Program-made: the position numbers and the translations under genes
DNA from: Companilactobacillus halodurans
GTDB taxonomy: Bacteria > Bacillota > Bacilli > Lactobacillales > Lactobacillaceae
Reading direction: 5' to 3'
Assembly (NCBI RefSeq): GCF_009600985.1
Contig: NZ_VDFP01000001.1
Location: 186,001 to 250,000, forward strand
DNA: 64,000 bases
The notes under the pieces: model-generated
Told to the model about the DNA's origin: nothing
Seen by the model: only the letters and a program-made list of their open reading frames with translations
Databases searched by the model: none
Part shown: in pieces, positions 9,619-19,819 of the stretch
Layout of the letters: each line of letters opens with the position of its first letter
How positions within the stretch are numbered: position 1 is the stretch's first letter

Positions 9619-10157
9619 TTACTATCCCTCCGATATTTCATCAACCACTGAGATAAATTGTTCAATGGAACGTACAGAATAAAGAAAACCACTACATTCC
9701 ATAACAATGTTGGCCCAAGCGTATAAGTGATGAAATCAAACACACTCGTACTTGTTTGTTGCAACAAACTTTCCAAAAGGTAAATCCCTGATTGTAAAAA
9801 TGTCAACGACAAAAAGTAGATTGATAAGTCATATCCCATATTATTTTTAATCAATAGAAATTTGAAATGGTCAATTCCAACCATTATCAATGGTAACAAG
9901 ACAGTATATAATCCAATGATTCCATAATAATACGAATCATAGATCAAACCAAAAATAATTCCATAAGTCAACAATTGCCGACGATTATCAATTCTCATTG
10001 TCAACATAATGATTACCATCAACATTAATTGTGGCAAAACGTTAACTGTCACATGGTTCATATTATTCAAAAAGGCCCATTTCATTAAACCATCAAGGTA
10101 AAATGCAATCAAAATGAATAATACTTGACCAAAGATTTTGCGATTTTTTATATTCAT
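9615..10157 (-). CDS. mreD: Rod shape-determining protein MreD
   Basis: Membrane component of the elongasome that associates with MreC. It has 180 residues with five to six hydrophobic segments and the family feature YGIIFGLIYDSYYYGIIG near residues 65-82. Its ATG overlaps the mreC stop (TAATG) and its end overlaps minC by 4 bases. The assignment rests on topology, the conserved GxxYD stretch and gene order. Confidence 0.9.
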   Translation of the reverse strand: MNIKNRKIFGQVLFILIAFYLDGLMKWAFLNNMNHVTVNVLPQLMLMVIIMLTMRIDNRRQLLTYGIIFGLIYDSYYYGIIGLYTVLLPLIMVGIDHFKFLLIKNNMGYDLSIYFLSLTFLQSGIYLLESLLQQTSTSVFDFITYTLGPTLLWNVVVFFILYVPLNNLSQWLMKYRRDSK

Positions 10158-11020
10158 TACTTTTCACCACTAACAGATGATTTAATGACTGTAACAACAG
10201 TAAAGTTACGTAATTCAGCAGCTGGTGTGATGTAAACAGAGTTCGTCATACCATAATTATCCTTCTTGATTCCATAAACTTTACCAATGTAGAGCCCACG
10301 TGGAGTTAACCCACCTAAACCTGAAGTGATGACGCTTTGGCCTTTTTTAATATTCTTAGTTGAATTTACATTCTCCATTACCAGATCACCAGTCGAACTG
10401 TCATAACGACTGACAACTCCAGTAACGGCCTTACCATTGCTTCCAGAAATTTCTGCAGCAAACTTATCATTTAATTCATTATCAGTTGAAATCAATTCAA
10501 CTTTTGAACTTACCTTATCAACTTCAATGATTCGTCCAATCAAACCTTTACCTGACATAACGGGCATATTCTTTTTAATGCCACTAGTTTGGCCACGGTT
10601 AATCGTTAAATAATTTTGCCAACTGCTTGGAGAACGAGATAAGACTGAAGCATTGATAGTTGAATAGTCTGTCAAAGTACTATTCAACTTCAATTCTTGC
10701 TTTAATTTCTTATTCTCATCTTGAACTACTCCTAATTTAGCCTGATTCTGTGCTAATTCACCGATTTTGGCTTTAAGACGCTTGTTTTCGGAATACGTAT
10801 TATACAAATCAGAAAATTCTGAGGTAGCATTTTTTACAGCATTAGTTGGGTACGCAAATACACCTCCAACTAAACTGACGACATCATTACCAACTTGTTG
10901 GACTACAGGTGGCGTATTTTTTTTATTACGAATGTTAACAGTAAGCGCCAAAAGACCAAAAGTCACAATAATGAGTATCATTAAAATAATTAATTTTTTA
11001 TTTGAAAAAAATCTTTTCAT
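10157..11020 (-). CDS. mreC: Rod shape-determining protein MreC
   Basis: Bitopic elongasome scaffold between MreB and periplasmic-side PBPs. The 287-residue protein has one N-terminal membrane span (about 9-28), a coiled coil (about 65-105) and a beta-rich C-terminal domain with the family patterns SWQNYLTINRGQ, GLIGRIIEV, and ITSGLGGLTPRGLYIGKV. It lies 45 bases after mreB with a terminator-like hairpin in the gap. Confidence 0.95.
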   Translation of the reverse strand: MKRFFSNKKLIILMILIIVTFGLLALTVNIRNKKNTPPVVQQVGNDVVSLVGGVFAYPTNAVKNATSEFSDLYNTYSENKRLKAKIGELAQNQAKLGVVQDENKKLKQELKLNSTLTDYSTINASVLSRSPSSWQNYLTINRGQTSGIKKNMPVMSGKGLIGRIIEVDKVSSKVELISTDNELNDKFAAEISGSNGKAVTGVVSRYDSSTGDLVMENVNSTKNIKKGQSVITSGLGGLTPRGLYIGKVYGIKKDNYGMTNSVYITPAAELRNFTVVTVIKSSVSGEK

Positions 11021-11041
11021 TGCTTCCTCCTAGTAGATCAA

Positions 11042-11064
11042 ATAAAAAAAACGGGATTAACCCG
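11042..11064 (-). terminator. Weak terminator or attenuator between mreB and mreC
   Basis: Minus strand GCGGGTTAATCCCGT followed by eight T directly after the mreB stop. The stem is only 5-6 bp, so it probably reduces rather than stops transcription into mreC, adjusting the ratio of MreB to MreCD. Confidence 0.5.
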
Positions 11065-11065
11065 C

Positions 11066-12067
11066 TTATTTTTGGCGACGCATTACATCGATATTTTTAA
11101 GTGATTCTCCAGTACCGATGGCCACACAATCTAATGGGTCTTGAGCAATGAATACGGGAACGCCAGTTGCTTCAGAAATAACTTCTGGTAAATGGTGCAA
11201 CAAAGCACCGCCACCAGTAAGGACAATTCCATGATCGATAACATCGGCAGCAATTTCTGGAGATGTTTCTTCAAGAGTTTCCTTAATAGTTTCAATTATT
11301 TCTTCAACATTCTCGTGAATAGCAGTAGCAATATCTTCACCAGTTAACTGAACCGTCTTTGGTAAACCAGTAACTAAATCTCTACCACGAATTTGCATAG
11401 GGTCAATTTCTTTTGCTTTTTCAATGGAAGCCGAACCAACTTGAATTTTTACATCTTCAGCGGTTCTTTCACCGATTTGTAGATTGAAGTTTGATTTGAT
11501 ATATGCAGAAATAGAATCATCAAACTTATCTCCAGCAATTCTAATTGAACGTGATGAAACAATACCACCCAAGGAAATTGTTGCAACATCAGTCGTTCCA
11601 CCACCAATATCAACAACCATGTTACCTGTTGGATCCATAACTGGAAGTCCGGCACCAATAGCTGCGGCAAATGGTTCTTCAATTACATAAGCTTCTCTAG
11701 CACCAGCGTGTTGAGTAGCTTCAATAACGGCTCTCTTTTCAACTTCAGTAACGCCGCTTGGTACACAGACCATTACTGAAGGTTTTGAATTATTAGCTGA
11801 TTTTTCAATGAAATATTTCATCATTGCAGCTGTCGTATCGTAGTCAGCAATAACACCGTCACGCATTGGACGAATTGCAGAAATACTCCCCGGTGTACGA
11901 CCTATCATTTCACGTGCATCTGAACCGACTGCAACTATTTCTCCAGTGTTGTTGTTCTTTGCAACAACTGAGGGTTCATTTAAAACTATACCTTTGCCTT
12001 CAGCATAAACTAAAGTATTTGCTGTTCCCAAGTCTATACCGAGCTTTTTTGATCCAATACCAAACAA
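11066..12067 (-). CDS. mreB: Rod shape-determining actin homologue MreB
   Basis: Actin-like ATPase that guides lateral wall synthesis. I chose the TTG start at 12065-12067, giving 333 residues, because AAAGGAGAG lies 7 bases upstream and the protein then begins [18 protein letters not shown] as in other MreBs. Phosphate-1 motif DLGTANT, phosphate-2 DIGGGTTD near 157 and adenosine motif [11 protein letters not shown] near 285 are present. It heads the mreBCD-minCD operon; a paralogue (mbl) lies at 28592. Confidence 0.96.
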   Translation of the reverse strand: MFGIGSKKLGIDLGTANTLVYAEGKGIVLNEPSVVAKNNNTGEIVAVGSDAREMIGRTPGSISAIRPMRDGVIADYDTTAAMMKYFIEKSANNSKPSVMVCVPSGVTEVEKRAVIEATQHAGAREAYVIEEPFAAAIGAGLPVMDPTGNMVVDIGGGTTDVATISLGGIVSSRSIRIAGDKFDDSISAYIKSNFNLQIGERTAEDVKIQVGSASIEKAKEIDPMQIRGRDLVTGLPKTVQLTGEDIATAIHENVEEIIETIKETLEETSPEIAADVIDHGIVLTGGGALLHHLPEVISEATGVPVFIAQDPLDCVAIGTGESLKNIDVMRRQK

Positions 12068-12113
12068 TTTATTTCTCTCCTTTAAGTACACACCACATTT
12101 TACGCTAAACAAA

Positions 12114-12141
12114 ATTATATCATAGAAAACGCCGATTTAAA
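12114..12141 (-). promoter_or_regulatory. Promoter of the mreBCD-minCD operon
   Basis: Minus strand TTTAAA (12136-12141), 16-bp spacer, extended -10 TGATATAAT with TATAAT at 12114-12119, about 47 bases before the mreB start. Confidence 0.7.
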
Positions 12142-12159
12142 GTAGGACAAAATCATATC

Positions 12160-12798
12160 CTAAATTAAATTTAAGCTCTTCATCCGAGAATAAGTTTTTT
12201 TGGTAATAATTAAATGATCTAATAAATTTATTCCTATTAAATGGCAACACTTTTTCAATCTCAAAGTGAACTCTTGATCATTTTTCGAAAACATCAACGA
12301 ACCATTAGGATGGTTATGAGCAATCACAATCTGTGTTGCTGAAATCTTGATAGCTTCTCTTAAAATATCTCGTGGATGCACGGTGGCTTGATCAACTGTG
12401 CCAATAAAAATAACTCTTTCGTCAATTATGTGATAGCTATTATTCAAATAAATGGCTATCAATTTTTCCTGTGGTGCACTTCCAATTTTATTTATTAGAT
12501 GCCGACCAATATCATCAACAGAAACAACTTTTTCTGACAACGTATCAGACTGAATTTTCCTAGTTCCTAATTCGATAGCGGCTAAAATTTTACAAGCTTG
12601 CGCCACTCCTATACCATTAAACGACATTAATTGCTCTAAACTCAAATTTAAACTTTCAGAATTGCAAATAATCGTCTTGGCCAAATCAGATACTGGAAAT
12701 TTTTTTGTTCCGCTGCCGATGATTACGGCTAGTAATTCTTCATTTTTTAAGGTGCTGACACCATACGCTATTATTTTTTCTCTTAAATTTATCATCAT
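12160..12798 (-). CDS. radC: RadC/YsxA-type JAB-domain protein
   Basis: A 212-residue UPF0758 protein: an N-terminal helix-hairpin-helix-like part (LMSFNGIGVAQACKILAAIELG, 58-79) and a C-terminal JAMM metal-binding motif, HNHPNGSLMFSKND near 161-174, which supplies the zinc ligands. The family was named RadC but its role in repair is not established. It sits 8 bases after folC and upstream of mreB, the common lactobacillar order. Confidence 0.92.
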   Translation of the reverse strand: MMINLREKIIAYGVSTLKNEELLAVIIGSGTKKFPVSDLAKTIICNSESLNLSLEQLMSFNGIGVAQACKILAAIELGTRKIQSDTLSEKVVSVDDIGRHLINKIGSAPQEKLIAIYLNNSYHIIDERVIFIGTVDQATVHPRDILREAIKISATQIVIAHNHPNGSLMFSKNDQEFTLRLKKCCHLIGINLLDHLIITKKTYSRMKSLNLI

Positions 12799-12806
12799 AT
12801 ATGAAA

Positions 12807-14072
12807 TTACGAAAAGTAGTTTTCTAATTCTGAAACCAAATAAAACGAACCAGTAATCAAAAGAATCTGATCTGCAGTTAAATCGTTAATAATTTTCTGT
12901 AATTGCTTATGATAATTTTCAATAAAAGAAACGTTTTTATACTCAGACAAGTTATAATCGCTTGCCGTAGCAGAACGCATCATATTAAGTTTTGTAATAT
13001 AAATCTGTTTTGCTTTTGGGGCCAATTCTTCAAGAATCTCATGACGATCTTTATCTTTCATTCCAGCATACAAAACAATTATATCCTTATTTTCATAAGT
13101 TTTTGATAAAGAATTAATTAAATTGTAAATTGCTGAAATATTATGTGCACCATCCATTAAAATCAATGGATTTTTTTGTACAATTTGTGCCCTTCCAGGA
13201 AGTTTATGACTATCCAATCCTTGTTTCACGGATTGTGACAAAACTTCTTGGTGATGGGCTTTTTGATAAAGTTCATAAGCCTTAATAGCAATACTTGCAT
13301 TCATTGCTGTAGTTTTTTCAAACCCCTGACAAAGAATATCAGTTATAGTAATTTCACTATCGGAATAAGTAAAGCTCAATTCAAAGTTATTTGTTTTAAA
13401 ATCTTTAACCAAAAAATCAGTTCCTAGTCTAAAGAGTTGACTTTCTTTTTGTTGAGCTGCTTTTTCGACAATATTAGAAACGCTACTGTGCAAATCACCA
13501 GTTACTATAGGCTTTTTTTCTTTAATAATACCAGCTTTTTCCCTGGCAATATCTTGAATCGTCGGTCCAATCAACTTTTCGTGATCCAAATCAATTGATG
13601 TAATAACTGAAACAGTCGGTACAATCACATTTGTTTTATCATGCTTAGCTCCGATTCCAGCTTCAATTACAGCAACATCGACACGTCCACGGAAATAAAA
13701 ATAACCCAAAATGGTTACAAATTCAAATTCTGCAAGAGGAATATCGCCAACTTTTTCCTTGATAAGGTTGACCTCATCCACTAAATCAGCATTAGAAATA
13801 TATTTATGATTAATTTGAATTCTTTCATTAAATTCTTTTATAAACGGAGAAGTGAACATTCCAACACGTTGTCCAGTGCTCTCCAATAAATTAGCCAAAA
13901 AATTAGTAGTAGTTCCTTTACCATTCGTTCCAGTAATATGAATCGTCTCATAACTATTTTGTGGATCACCCAAACGATGCAACGCTTGTTTGATATTGTC
14001 CAAATTATTAGTCCGATGAAATTTTGGCAACGAATGAATATATTTAATTGCTGCTTGATAATCTTCTAACAA
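12807..14072 (-). CDS. folC: Folylpolyglutamate synthase / dihydrofolate synthase FolC
   Basis: Mur-ligase-fold enzyme that adds glutamate to folates, and in many bacteria also to dihydropteroate. I chose the TTG start at 14070-14072 (421 residues) because TTGGAGCG lies 6 bases upstream; an earlier in-frame ATG would overlap the valS terminator. The ATP loop GTNGKGTT (near 49-56), TSPFIKEFNERIQIN and the C-terminal LMDGAHN motif are all present. It lies after valS and before radC. Confidence 0.93.
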   Translation of the reverse strand: MLEDYQAAIKYIHSLPKFHRTNNLDNIKQALHRLGDPQNSYETIHITGTNGKGTTTNFLANLLESTGQRVGMFTSPFIKEFNERIQINHKYISNADLVDEVNLIKEKVGDIPLAEFEFVTILGYFYFRGRVDVAVIEAGIGAKHDKTNVIVPTVSVITSIDLDHEKLIGPTIQDIAREKAGIIKEKKPIVTGDLHSSVSNIVEKAAQQKESQLFRLGTDFLVKDFKTNNFELSFTYSDSEITITDILCQGFEKTTAMNASIAIKAYELYQKAHHQEVLSQSVKQGLDSHKLPGRAQIVQKNPLILMDGAHNISAIYNLINSLSKTYENKDIIVLYAGMKDKDRHEILEELAPKAKQIYITKLNMMRSATASDYNLSEYKNVSFIENYHKQLQKIINDLTADQILLITGSFYLVSELENYFS

Positions 14073-14094
14073 ATTTAACGCTCCAATTTTTATT

Positions 14095-14125
14095 AAACAA
14101 AAAGGGCTGACGTTTGCCAACCCTT
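14095..14125 (-). terminator. Terminator of valS
   Basis: Minus-strand stem AAGGGTTGGC with GTCAGCCCTT (10 bp with two G-U), 4-base loop and a T run at 14095-14101. It sits between valS and folC, so folC expression depends on read-through or another promoter. Confidence 0.75.
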
Positions 14126-14143
14126 ATCATTATATACTCAAAT

Positions 14144-16792
14144 TTACTTGTTGTTCTTTAATTGTTGAATTCTTTGTTGAACTTTTTCTTGACGTGATTG
14201 ATAATCAGCTAATTTTTCTTTCTGCTCGTTAACAACCTTTTCAGGAGCTTTTTTAACAAAGTTTTCATTTGATAATTTCTTATCTAAACGCGTGATTTCT
14301 TTATCCAATTTTGCGATTTCTTCATTTTGGCGAGAAATTTCTTCATCAATATCAATTAGTTCGGCTAATGGAACGTACAACTCAGCTGAATTAGTTACTG
14401 ATGTCATAGCTAAAGCAGGTGCCGTTAAGTCAGTTGCCACTTGCAAATCCTTTGGATGCATGAAACGGTCGATATATTCCTTATTATTCAAAATAACAGC
14501 TTTAACTTTATCATCTTGAGGCTTAATCATAATATCAACAGCTTTAGACATTGGTGCATTGACTTCCAAACGAATCTTTCTAAGTGACTTGATCAATTCA
14601 ATCAAGACATCCATTTGACTCATTGCATCATCATTATCAAGTGATTCTTGATATTCTGGATACTTAGCATGCATGATGGTATTTCCATTATGAGGCATCG
14701 TCAACCAAATCTTTTCAGTTACAAATGGCATGATTGGGTGCATTAAGCGCAACGTTTGATCAAGTACATAAGTCAAAAGCATCTTCTTTTGCTTCTTAGC
14801 AGCTTCGTCATCCCCTGTAAGAGTTGCCTTACTCATTTCAATATACCAATCACAGAAGTCATTCCAGATAAAGTTATAAAGCGTTCTTCCAACTTCACCA
14901 AATTCAAAATTATCCATTAAACGTGTAATTTCTTTAATAGTATGATTCAATTTGGCTAAAATCCACTTATCAGACAAATCGTATGTTGTAACAGCTGAAA
15001 GATCATCCATTGCAGGAGTGTCATCGTCGAGATTCATAATAACGTAACGCGAAGCATTCCAAATTTTATTGATGAAGTTCCAAGCTGAATCCATCTTGTC
15101 ATAACTAAATCTAGTATCTTGTCCTGGAGTTGATCCATTCATCAAGAACCAACGTAAAGCATCAGCACCGTACTTTTTGATAACATCCATTGGATCAATT
15201 CCGTTACCCAATGACTTGCTCATCTTACGACCTTGCTCATCACGAATAAGTCCGTGAATAACAACGTGATCAAATGGTTTCTTACCAGTGAACTTCAAAC
15301 TTTGGAAAATCATTCTTGAAACCCAGAAGAAAATAATATCATAGCCAGTAACTAAGGTATTAGTTGGGAAATAACGTTTAAAGTCATCAGCATCAGTATC
15401 AGGCCAGCCCATAGTTGAAAATGGCCAAAGAGCACTTGAGAACCATGTATCCAAAACATCTGACTCTTGATCCCAGTTTTCGATATCCTTTGGTGCTTCT
15501 TCACCAACATAAGTTTCACCAGTCTTCTTGTTATACCAAGCTGGAATTTGGTGACCCCACCATAATTGACGAGAAATTACCCAATCATGAACATTTTCCA
15601 TCCATCGTGTAAAGGTATCTTCAAAACGATCAGGAACGAAGTTTACTTTATTATCAGTCTTTTGATTCTTCAAAGCCATTTCTGCTAATGGCTTCATCTT
15701 CACGAACCATTGTGTAGAAAGCCTTGGTTCAACTTGAACGCCGGAACGTTCGGAGTGTCCAACGCTGTGAACATATGGTTCGATATTTATCATATCGCCG
15801 TTATCTTGCAAGTCTTTGACCATGGCCTTACGAGCATCGAAACGGTCCATGCCATTATACTTGCCAGCATTTTCGTTCATTTTTCCATCAGGATTCATGG
15901 TATTGATTCTCTTCAAATCATGACGATTACCGACAGCAAAGTCGTTAGGATCATGAGCTGGAGTAATTTTAACCATACCAGTTCCAAATTCTTTATCAAC
16001 ATAGTGGTCAGTAATAATAGGAATCTTGCGGTTTACTAGAGGTACGATAACTTCCTTACCAACAATATCCTTGTAGCGTTCATCATCGGGAGCAACGGCT
16101 ACGGCAACATCACCAAACATAGTTTCTGGACGAGTCGTAGCAATTTCGATATATCCTGAACCATCAGCATATGGATATTTGACATGGTAGAAAGCACCTT
16201 GGTCATCCTTGTGGATAACTTCAATATCTGACAAAGCTGTTTGTAGTTGTGGATCCCAGTTGATGATATATTCGCCACGATAGATCAAGCCCTCATTGTA
16301 TAGTTTAACGAAAACTTTTCTAACTGCCTTTGACAATCCTTCATCGAGGGTGAAACGCTCACGTGAGTAATCAAGTGATAAACCTAATTTACCCCATTGC
16401 GATTTGATGATAGAAGCAAATTCATCTTTCCATTTCCAAACTTCATCGACGAACTTTTCACGGCCAAGATCATAACGGCTGATGCCTTGTTCGCGTAGTT
16501 TGGCTTCAACTTTAGCTTGAGTAGCAATTCCGGCGTGATCCATACCTGGAAGGTAAAGCGTATCAAAGCCCTGCATTCTCTTATAACGAATCAAAGTATC
16601 TTGAATCGTAGTGTCCCAAGCGTGACCCAAGTGCAACTTACCTGTGACATTTGGTGGTGGGATAACGATTGAATAAGGTTTTGCTTTCTTGTCGCCCGAT
16701 GGTTTGAAGTCATCGTCGTCTAACCAAGTTTGGTAACGGCCATTTTCGACTTCTTTGGGATTATATTTAGTATCCATGTCGATTTCTCTCAT
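14144..16792 (-). CDS. valS: Valyl-tRNA synthetase
   Basis: Class Ia aminoacyl-tRNA synthetase charging tRNA-Val. The 882-residue protein has the HIGH motif as HLGHAW near 58-63, an editing domain ([15 protein letters not shown]), the KMSKS motif near 529-533 and a C-terminal coiled-coil arm ([20 protein letters not shown]) typical of ValRS. The start at 16792 has GGAGG 8 bases upstream; a second ATG five codons later is also possible. Expression is controlled by the T-box leader at 17114-17331. Confidence 0.97.
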   Translation of the reverse strand: MREIDMDTKYNPKEVENGRYQTWLDDDDFKPSGDKKAKPYSIVIPPPNVTGKLHLGHAWDTTIQDTLIRYKRMQGFDTLYLPGMDHAGIATQAKVEAKLREQGISRYDLGREKFVDEVWKWKDEFASIIKSQWGKLGLSLDYSRERFTLDEGLSKAVRKVFVKLYNEGLIYRGEYIINWDPQLQTALSDIEVIHKDDQGAFYHVKYPYADGSGYIEIATTRPETMFGDVAVAVAPDDERYKDIVGKEVIVPLVNRKIPIITDHYVDKEFGTGMVKITPAHDPNDFAVGNRHDLKRINTMNPDGKMNENAGKYNGMDRFDARKAMVKDLQDNGDMINIEPYVHSVGHSERSGVQVEPRLSTQWFVKMKPLAEMALKNQKTDNKVNFVPDRFEDTFTRWMENVHDWVISRQLWWGHQIPAWYNKKTGETYVGEEAPKDIENWDQESDVLDTWFSSALWPFSTMGWPDTDADDFKRYFPTNTLVTGYDIIFFWVSRMIFQSLKFTGKKPFDHVVIHGLIRDEQGRKMSKSLGNGIDPMDVIKKYGADALRWFLMNGSTPGQDTRFSYDKMDSAWNFINKIWNASRYVIMNLDDDTPAMDDLSAVTTYDLSDKWILAKLNHTIKEITRLMDNFEFGEVGRTLYNFIWNDFCDWYIEMSKATLTGDDEAAKKQKKMLLTYVLDQTLRLMHPIMPFVTEKIWLTMPHNGNTIMHAKYPEYQESLDNDDAMSQMDVLIELIKSLRKIRLEVNAPMSKAVDIMIKPQDDKVKAVILNNKEYIDRFMHPKDLQVATDLTAPALAMTSVTNSAELYVPLAELIDIDEEISRQNEEIAKLDKEITRLDKKLSNENFVKKAPEKVVNEQKEKLADYQSRQEKVQQRIQQLKNNK

Positions 16793-16924
16793 GTGTTTTT
16801 CCTCCAGATTTAATAGTGCTTATTGTGTTAAAGATTAGGGTGTTACTTTGAATTTCGAATAAGAGTTTAAATAACTTATTCTCAAAACTTTTTGTTATTT
16901 TTCTTTCCTGCTTTATAGCTAAAA

Positions 16925-17113
16925 CGAACTGCGAGTGGCAGACTCCTGTGCTTTGCTACACTTCACGAATCACTTGTTACACAAGCAATTGGTGAAGTTA
17001 GGCAAATGCTCGAAGTCTAGGTGGCCACTCTCCGTTCTCTTAAAATCATGGTATACGGACGTCCAAGACGTCCCCATAACAGTTTCTAAGTGGCTTCGCC
17101 ACTAAGAAACTGT
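16925..17113 (-). repeat. Three successive hairpins between the T-box and valS (MITE-like or structured insertion)
   Basis: The 320 bases between the T-box terminator and valS contain no gene. A long imperfect inverted repeat spans 16925-17038: outer arms GAACnGnGAGTGGC, then AGACT, TTTGC and CTTCAC segments pairing inward to a TTACA loop. It is followed by a 7-bp palindromic pair GGACGTC/GACGTCC (17057-17073) and a 15-bp hairpin with one mismatch and a TTCG-containing loop (17079-17113). No terminal U-run follows any of them on the minus strand. It may be a small mobile repeat or a long-leader RNA structure. Confidence 0.6.
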
Positions 17114-17331
17114 AAAAAAAGAAGCCTTCATCCCAAAAATAGGACGAAGACTTCGCGGTACCACCTAAATTAAGAGCCAATTGACTCTTCACTCAAACAA
17201 CAGATAACGGTGGCCCGATCATTTTTCTCATGATAGCTCACAGGTAACAATTAATTAGCTCGGTTTGACAATTCTCAACAACATGTCTTCTCTGTAAGCC
17301 TGACTAATCAACCCTCCTCTTCAAAGCTGAT
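17114..17331 (-). ncRNA. T-box leader controlling valS
   Basis: The minus-strand leader contains the T-box sequence AGGTGGTACCGCG (17154-17166), followed at once by a 13-bp terminator stem (17142-17154 with 17121-17134) and seven T. Upstream is a Stem I with AGAGA and GTTGAGAA distal elements and the pairing TTGATTAG/CTAATTAA. The triplet GTT at 17246-17248, followed by A, is the best specifier candidate and codes Val, matching the downstream gene; that codon choice is inference. Confidence 0.93.
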
Positions 17332-17337
17332 AGATTG

Positions 17338-17366
17338 ATAATAAATCATAAATTAAAAAACGTCAA
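17338..17366 (-). promoter_or_regulatory. Promoter of the valS T-box transcript
   Basis: Minus strand TTGACG (17361-17366), 17-bp spacer, TATTAT (17338-17343); transcription would start near 17331, just before Stem I of the T-box. Confidence 0.8.
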
Positions 17367-17372
17367 TTGATT

Positions 17373-18590
17373 TTATAGTAAACTACTGATGTTTTCTTGG
17401 TCACTTTCCATGAACTTGTCGCCATGTTCGATGGTTGTGATTTTAATTCCGTCCATGGCTCTTTGAATCAAGCCATCAATATCGAGTGAACTTTCAAATT
17501 TTCTAGTCTTTTCGATACTTGGACGTGTTTTTGGTGCTGGTGGCGCAAAGACTGTACAACAGTCTTCAAATGGTTGGATTGATAAATTGAAGGTATCAAT
17601 TTTTTCAGCCAAGCGAATGATTTCTGTTTTATCCATTGTTGCAACTGGACGCAAGATTGGTGTCGTTGTAACATCGTTGATTGCAGCCATGCTTTCTAGT
17701 GTTTGGGAAGCTACTTGACCAACGGCTTCTCCATTAAAGATTGCCAAGCCATTTTCTTTTTCACGAATCAAATCAGTCAATCTCAACATGAAACGACGTT
17801 GAATCGTCATCAAGTATTCTTCAGGAACTCCTGCTTTGATTGTTTCTTGAATTTCAGCAAAAGGAACTTCAATAAATCTGATATTGCCACCAAAGGCAGT
17901 CAATTTAGAGGTTAATTCCTTGGCTTTATTCAAAGCTTGTTCAGATGTATAAGGAGGACTAAAGAAGTGAACCATTTCAATATCCACTCCACGCTTCATT
18001 GCCAAATAACCTGCAACTGGTGAATCGATTCCACCTGAAAGCATCAACATAGCTTTTCCGGCAGTACCAACTGGCAAACCACCTGATCCTTTAACAGTTA
18101 GATATGATAGATAGATTCCATCTTGTCTAACTTCCACAGAAATTTTAATATCAGGTTTTTTCATTTCAACATCAATTCCTGGGAACTCTTCGCAAATTGC
18201 ATCCCCAAGTTGTAAATTGATTTGATTAGTATCTAATTCGTAAGTGTGATCTGCACGTTTAGTTCCCACTTTGAAGCTCATGCCTGGTTTATAAGCCTCA
18301 TGCATCATTTCAACTGCTTTTTTCTTAACGTCTTCAAAATCACGTGAAACCTTAACACTTAATGAAAAAGTTTGAATCCCGAAAACATTCTTTAGCTTTT
18401 CCATAACGGGCTTAGCATCGGTACCATTTAATTGAATATGTAAACGGTCACGATGTGGCTTCATTCTTAAATCTGGATAATCTTTCAAAACTTTAGCAAC
18501 ATTGCCATGCAAGCGGTCGATAAAGCTCTTACGATTTTTCCCCTTTGTTGATAGTTCGCCATAACGAACCATAATTTCAGTATATTCCAT
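17373..18590 (-). CDS. thiI: tRNA 4-thiouridine sulfurtransferase ThiI
   Basis: Enzyme that adenylates U8 of tRNA and transfers sulfur to make s4U. The 405-residue protein has an N-terminal ferredoxin-like/THUMP region (about 1-165) and a PP-loop domain with [11 protein letters not shown] near 184-194. It lacks the C-terminal rhodanese domain found in enterobacterial ThiI, as is usual in Firmicutes, so it needs a dedicated desulfurase. That partner is probably the gene 9 bases upstream (18600-19745). Confidence 0.95.
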   Translation of the reverse strand: MEYTEIMVRYGELSTKGKNRKSFIDRLHGNVAKVLKDYPDLRMKPHRDRLHIQLNGTDAKPVMEKLKNVFGIQTFSLSVKVSRDFEDVKKKAVEMMHEAYKPGMSFKVGTKRADHTYELDTNQINLQLGDAICEEFPGIDVEMKKPDIKISVEVRQDGIYLSYLTVKGSGGLPVGTAGKAMLMLSGGIDSPVAGYLAMKRGVDIEMVHFFSPPYTSEQALNKAKELTSKLTAFGGNIRFIEVPFAEIQETIKAGVPEEYLMTIQRRFMLRLTDLIREKENGLAIFNGEAVGQVASQTLESMAAINDVTTTPILRPVATMDKTEIIRLAEKIDTFNLSIQPFEDCCTVFAPPAPKTRPSIEKTRKFESSLDIDGLIQRAMDGIKITTIEHGDKFMESDQENISSLL

Positions 18591-18599
18591 GTAATTCTC

Positions 18600-19745
18600 C
18601 TAATTCAAAATTTGGAAATGGTCATGGATTTCATCAAGATTTTTGATAAATTCGTCCATTTCTTTTTCAGTATTGCTTTCATCCAAACTGACACGAACTG
18701 CACTTGTCGCAATATTTTCTTGAACATTCATTGCCTTTAATGTTCCAGCTTCAAGACCCTTTTTAGATGAACAAGCGCTAGTTGTTGAAATATAAATATC
18801 ACGTTCCTCAAATGTGTGAACGATCGTTTCACCACGAACGCCATCAATCGTAAAACAAATAATGTGTGGAGCAAAATTATCTGCCACTTTTGAAAAGACG
18901 TGAACGTTATCTAAAGTCTGCAAATGCTTAATCAATTTATCCTTTAATTGTTCCATCTTCTTAGCCTTACCAGCTTCGTCATCTTTCAACAAACGAAGAG
19001 CTTTAGCCATAGCTGCAATTCCAGGAGTATTTTCGGTTCCACTACGCAAATTAGATTCTTGACCGCCACCAGCCATCAAAGGTTCTAATTGTTTGCCTTC
19101 CTTCATATAAATAAAGCCAGTACCACGAGGTGCATGGAATTTATGACCTGAGAAAGTATAGAAATCGACTCGAGGATCGATTATTTGTGATTCTAGACCT
19201 TTGCCGATAGCTTGAATTGCATCGACATGATAACTGATGCTTGGATAATCCTTTAAAACTTCAGCAATTTCATGAATTGGTTGAACTGCTCCAATTTCAT
19301 TATTAACAGCCATTGTTGAAACTAGAATTGTATCCTTACGAATAGCTTTTTTCAAATCATCAGCACTGATATGTCCTGATTTATCAACTGGTAAATAGGT
19401 TACTTCAAAGCCTAATTCTTCAAGTTGATGCATCACATTTAGAACCGACGCATGTTCAATTTCGGTAGTGATAATATGTTTACCGAATTCACGCTTCTTA
19501 AAAGCTGTGCCCTTGATGACCCAGTTGTTCCCCTCGGTACCACCACTGGTAAAGACAATCTCGTCTTGTTTGACATGCATCAAGTTAGCAATCTGTTTTC
19601 GAGAAGTTTCTAGTAGTTCATATGCTTTCAATCCTAACTTATGCAAACTAGAAGGATTACCGAAATATTCCGTACTAGCAAGGTTGTAAGTTTTTAGAAC
19701 TGAATCATTAATCTTAGTTGTTGCACTATTATCAAAATATATCAT
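18600..19745 (-). CDS. Cysteine desulfurase (IscS/NifS family), probable partner of ThiI
   Basis: PLP enzyme that takes sulfur from cysteine. The ATG at 19743-19745 has GTGAGG 5 bases upstream and gives 381 residues beginning MIYFDNSATTK; an earlier in-frame start would run into a terminator. The PLP lysine lies in SGHKFHAPRGTGF (near 196-208) and the catalytic cysteine in STTSACSSKKG (near 324-334). Pairing with thiI, as NifZ-ThiI in Bacillus, suggests a role in tRNA thiolation rather than Fe-S assembly. Confidence 0.93.
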   Translation of the reverse strand: MIYFDNSATTKINDSVLKTYNLASTEYFGNPSSLHKLGLKAYELLETSRKQIANLMHVKQDEIVFTSGGTEGNNWVIKGTAFKKREFGKHIITTEIEHASVLNVMHQLEELGFEVTYLPVDKSGHISADDLKKAIRKDTILVSTMAVNNEIGAVQPIHEIAEVLKDYPSISYHVDAIQAIGKGLESQIIDPRVDFYTFSGHKFHAPRGTGFIYMKEGKQLEPLMAGGGQESNLRSGTENTPGIAAMAKALRLLKDDEAGKAKKMEQLKDKLIKHLQTLDNVHVFSKVADNFAPHIICFTIDGVRGETIVHTFEERDIYISTTSACSSKKGLEAGTLKAMNVQENIATSAVRVSLDESNTEKEMDEFIKNLDEIHDHFQILN

Positions 19746-19759
19746 TTCTGCCTCACCAA

Positions 19760-19785
19760 AATAAAAAGGCCTCACGGCCTAAATT
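19760..19785 (-). terminator. Terminator between ezrA and the desulfurase gene
   Basis: Minus strand AGGCC GTGA GGCCT followed by TTTTTATTTT. The stem is short (5 bp, GC-rich); the desulfurase ribosome binding site begins right after it. Confidence 0.65.
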
Positions 19786-19819
19786 TTAATCTATTATAAC
19801 TTAACACATTTTTACTGAA

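Noticed and set aside
16925..17038. Possible tRNA-like or small RNA gene in the valS leader
   Set aside because: It folds as one long imperfect hairpin, not a cloverleaf, and no promoter or T run marks a separate transcript.
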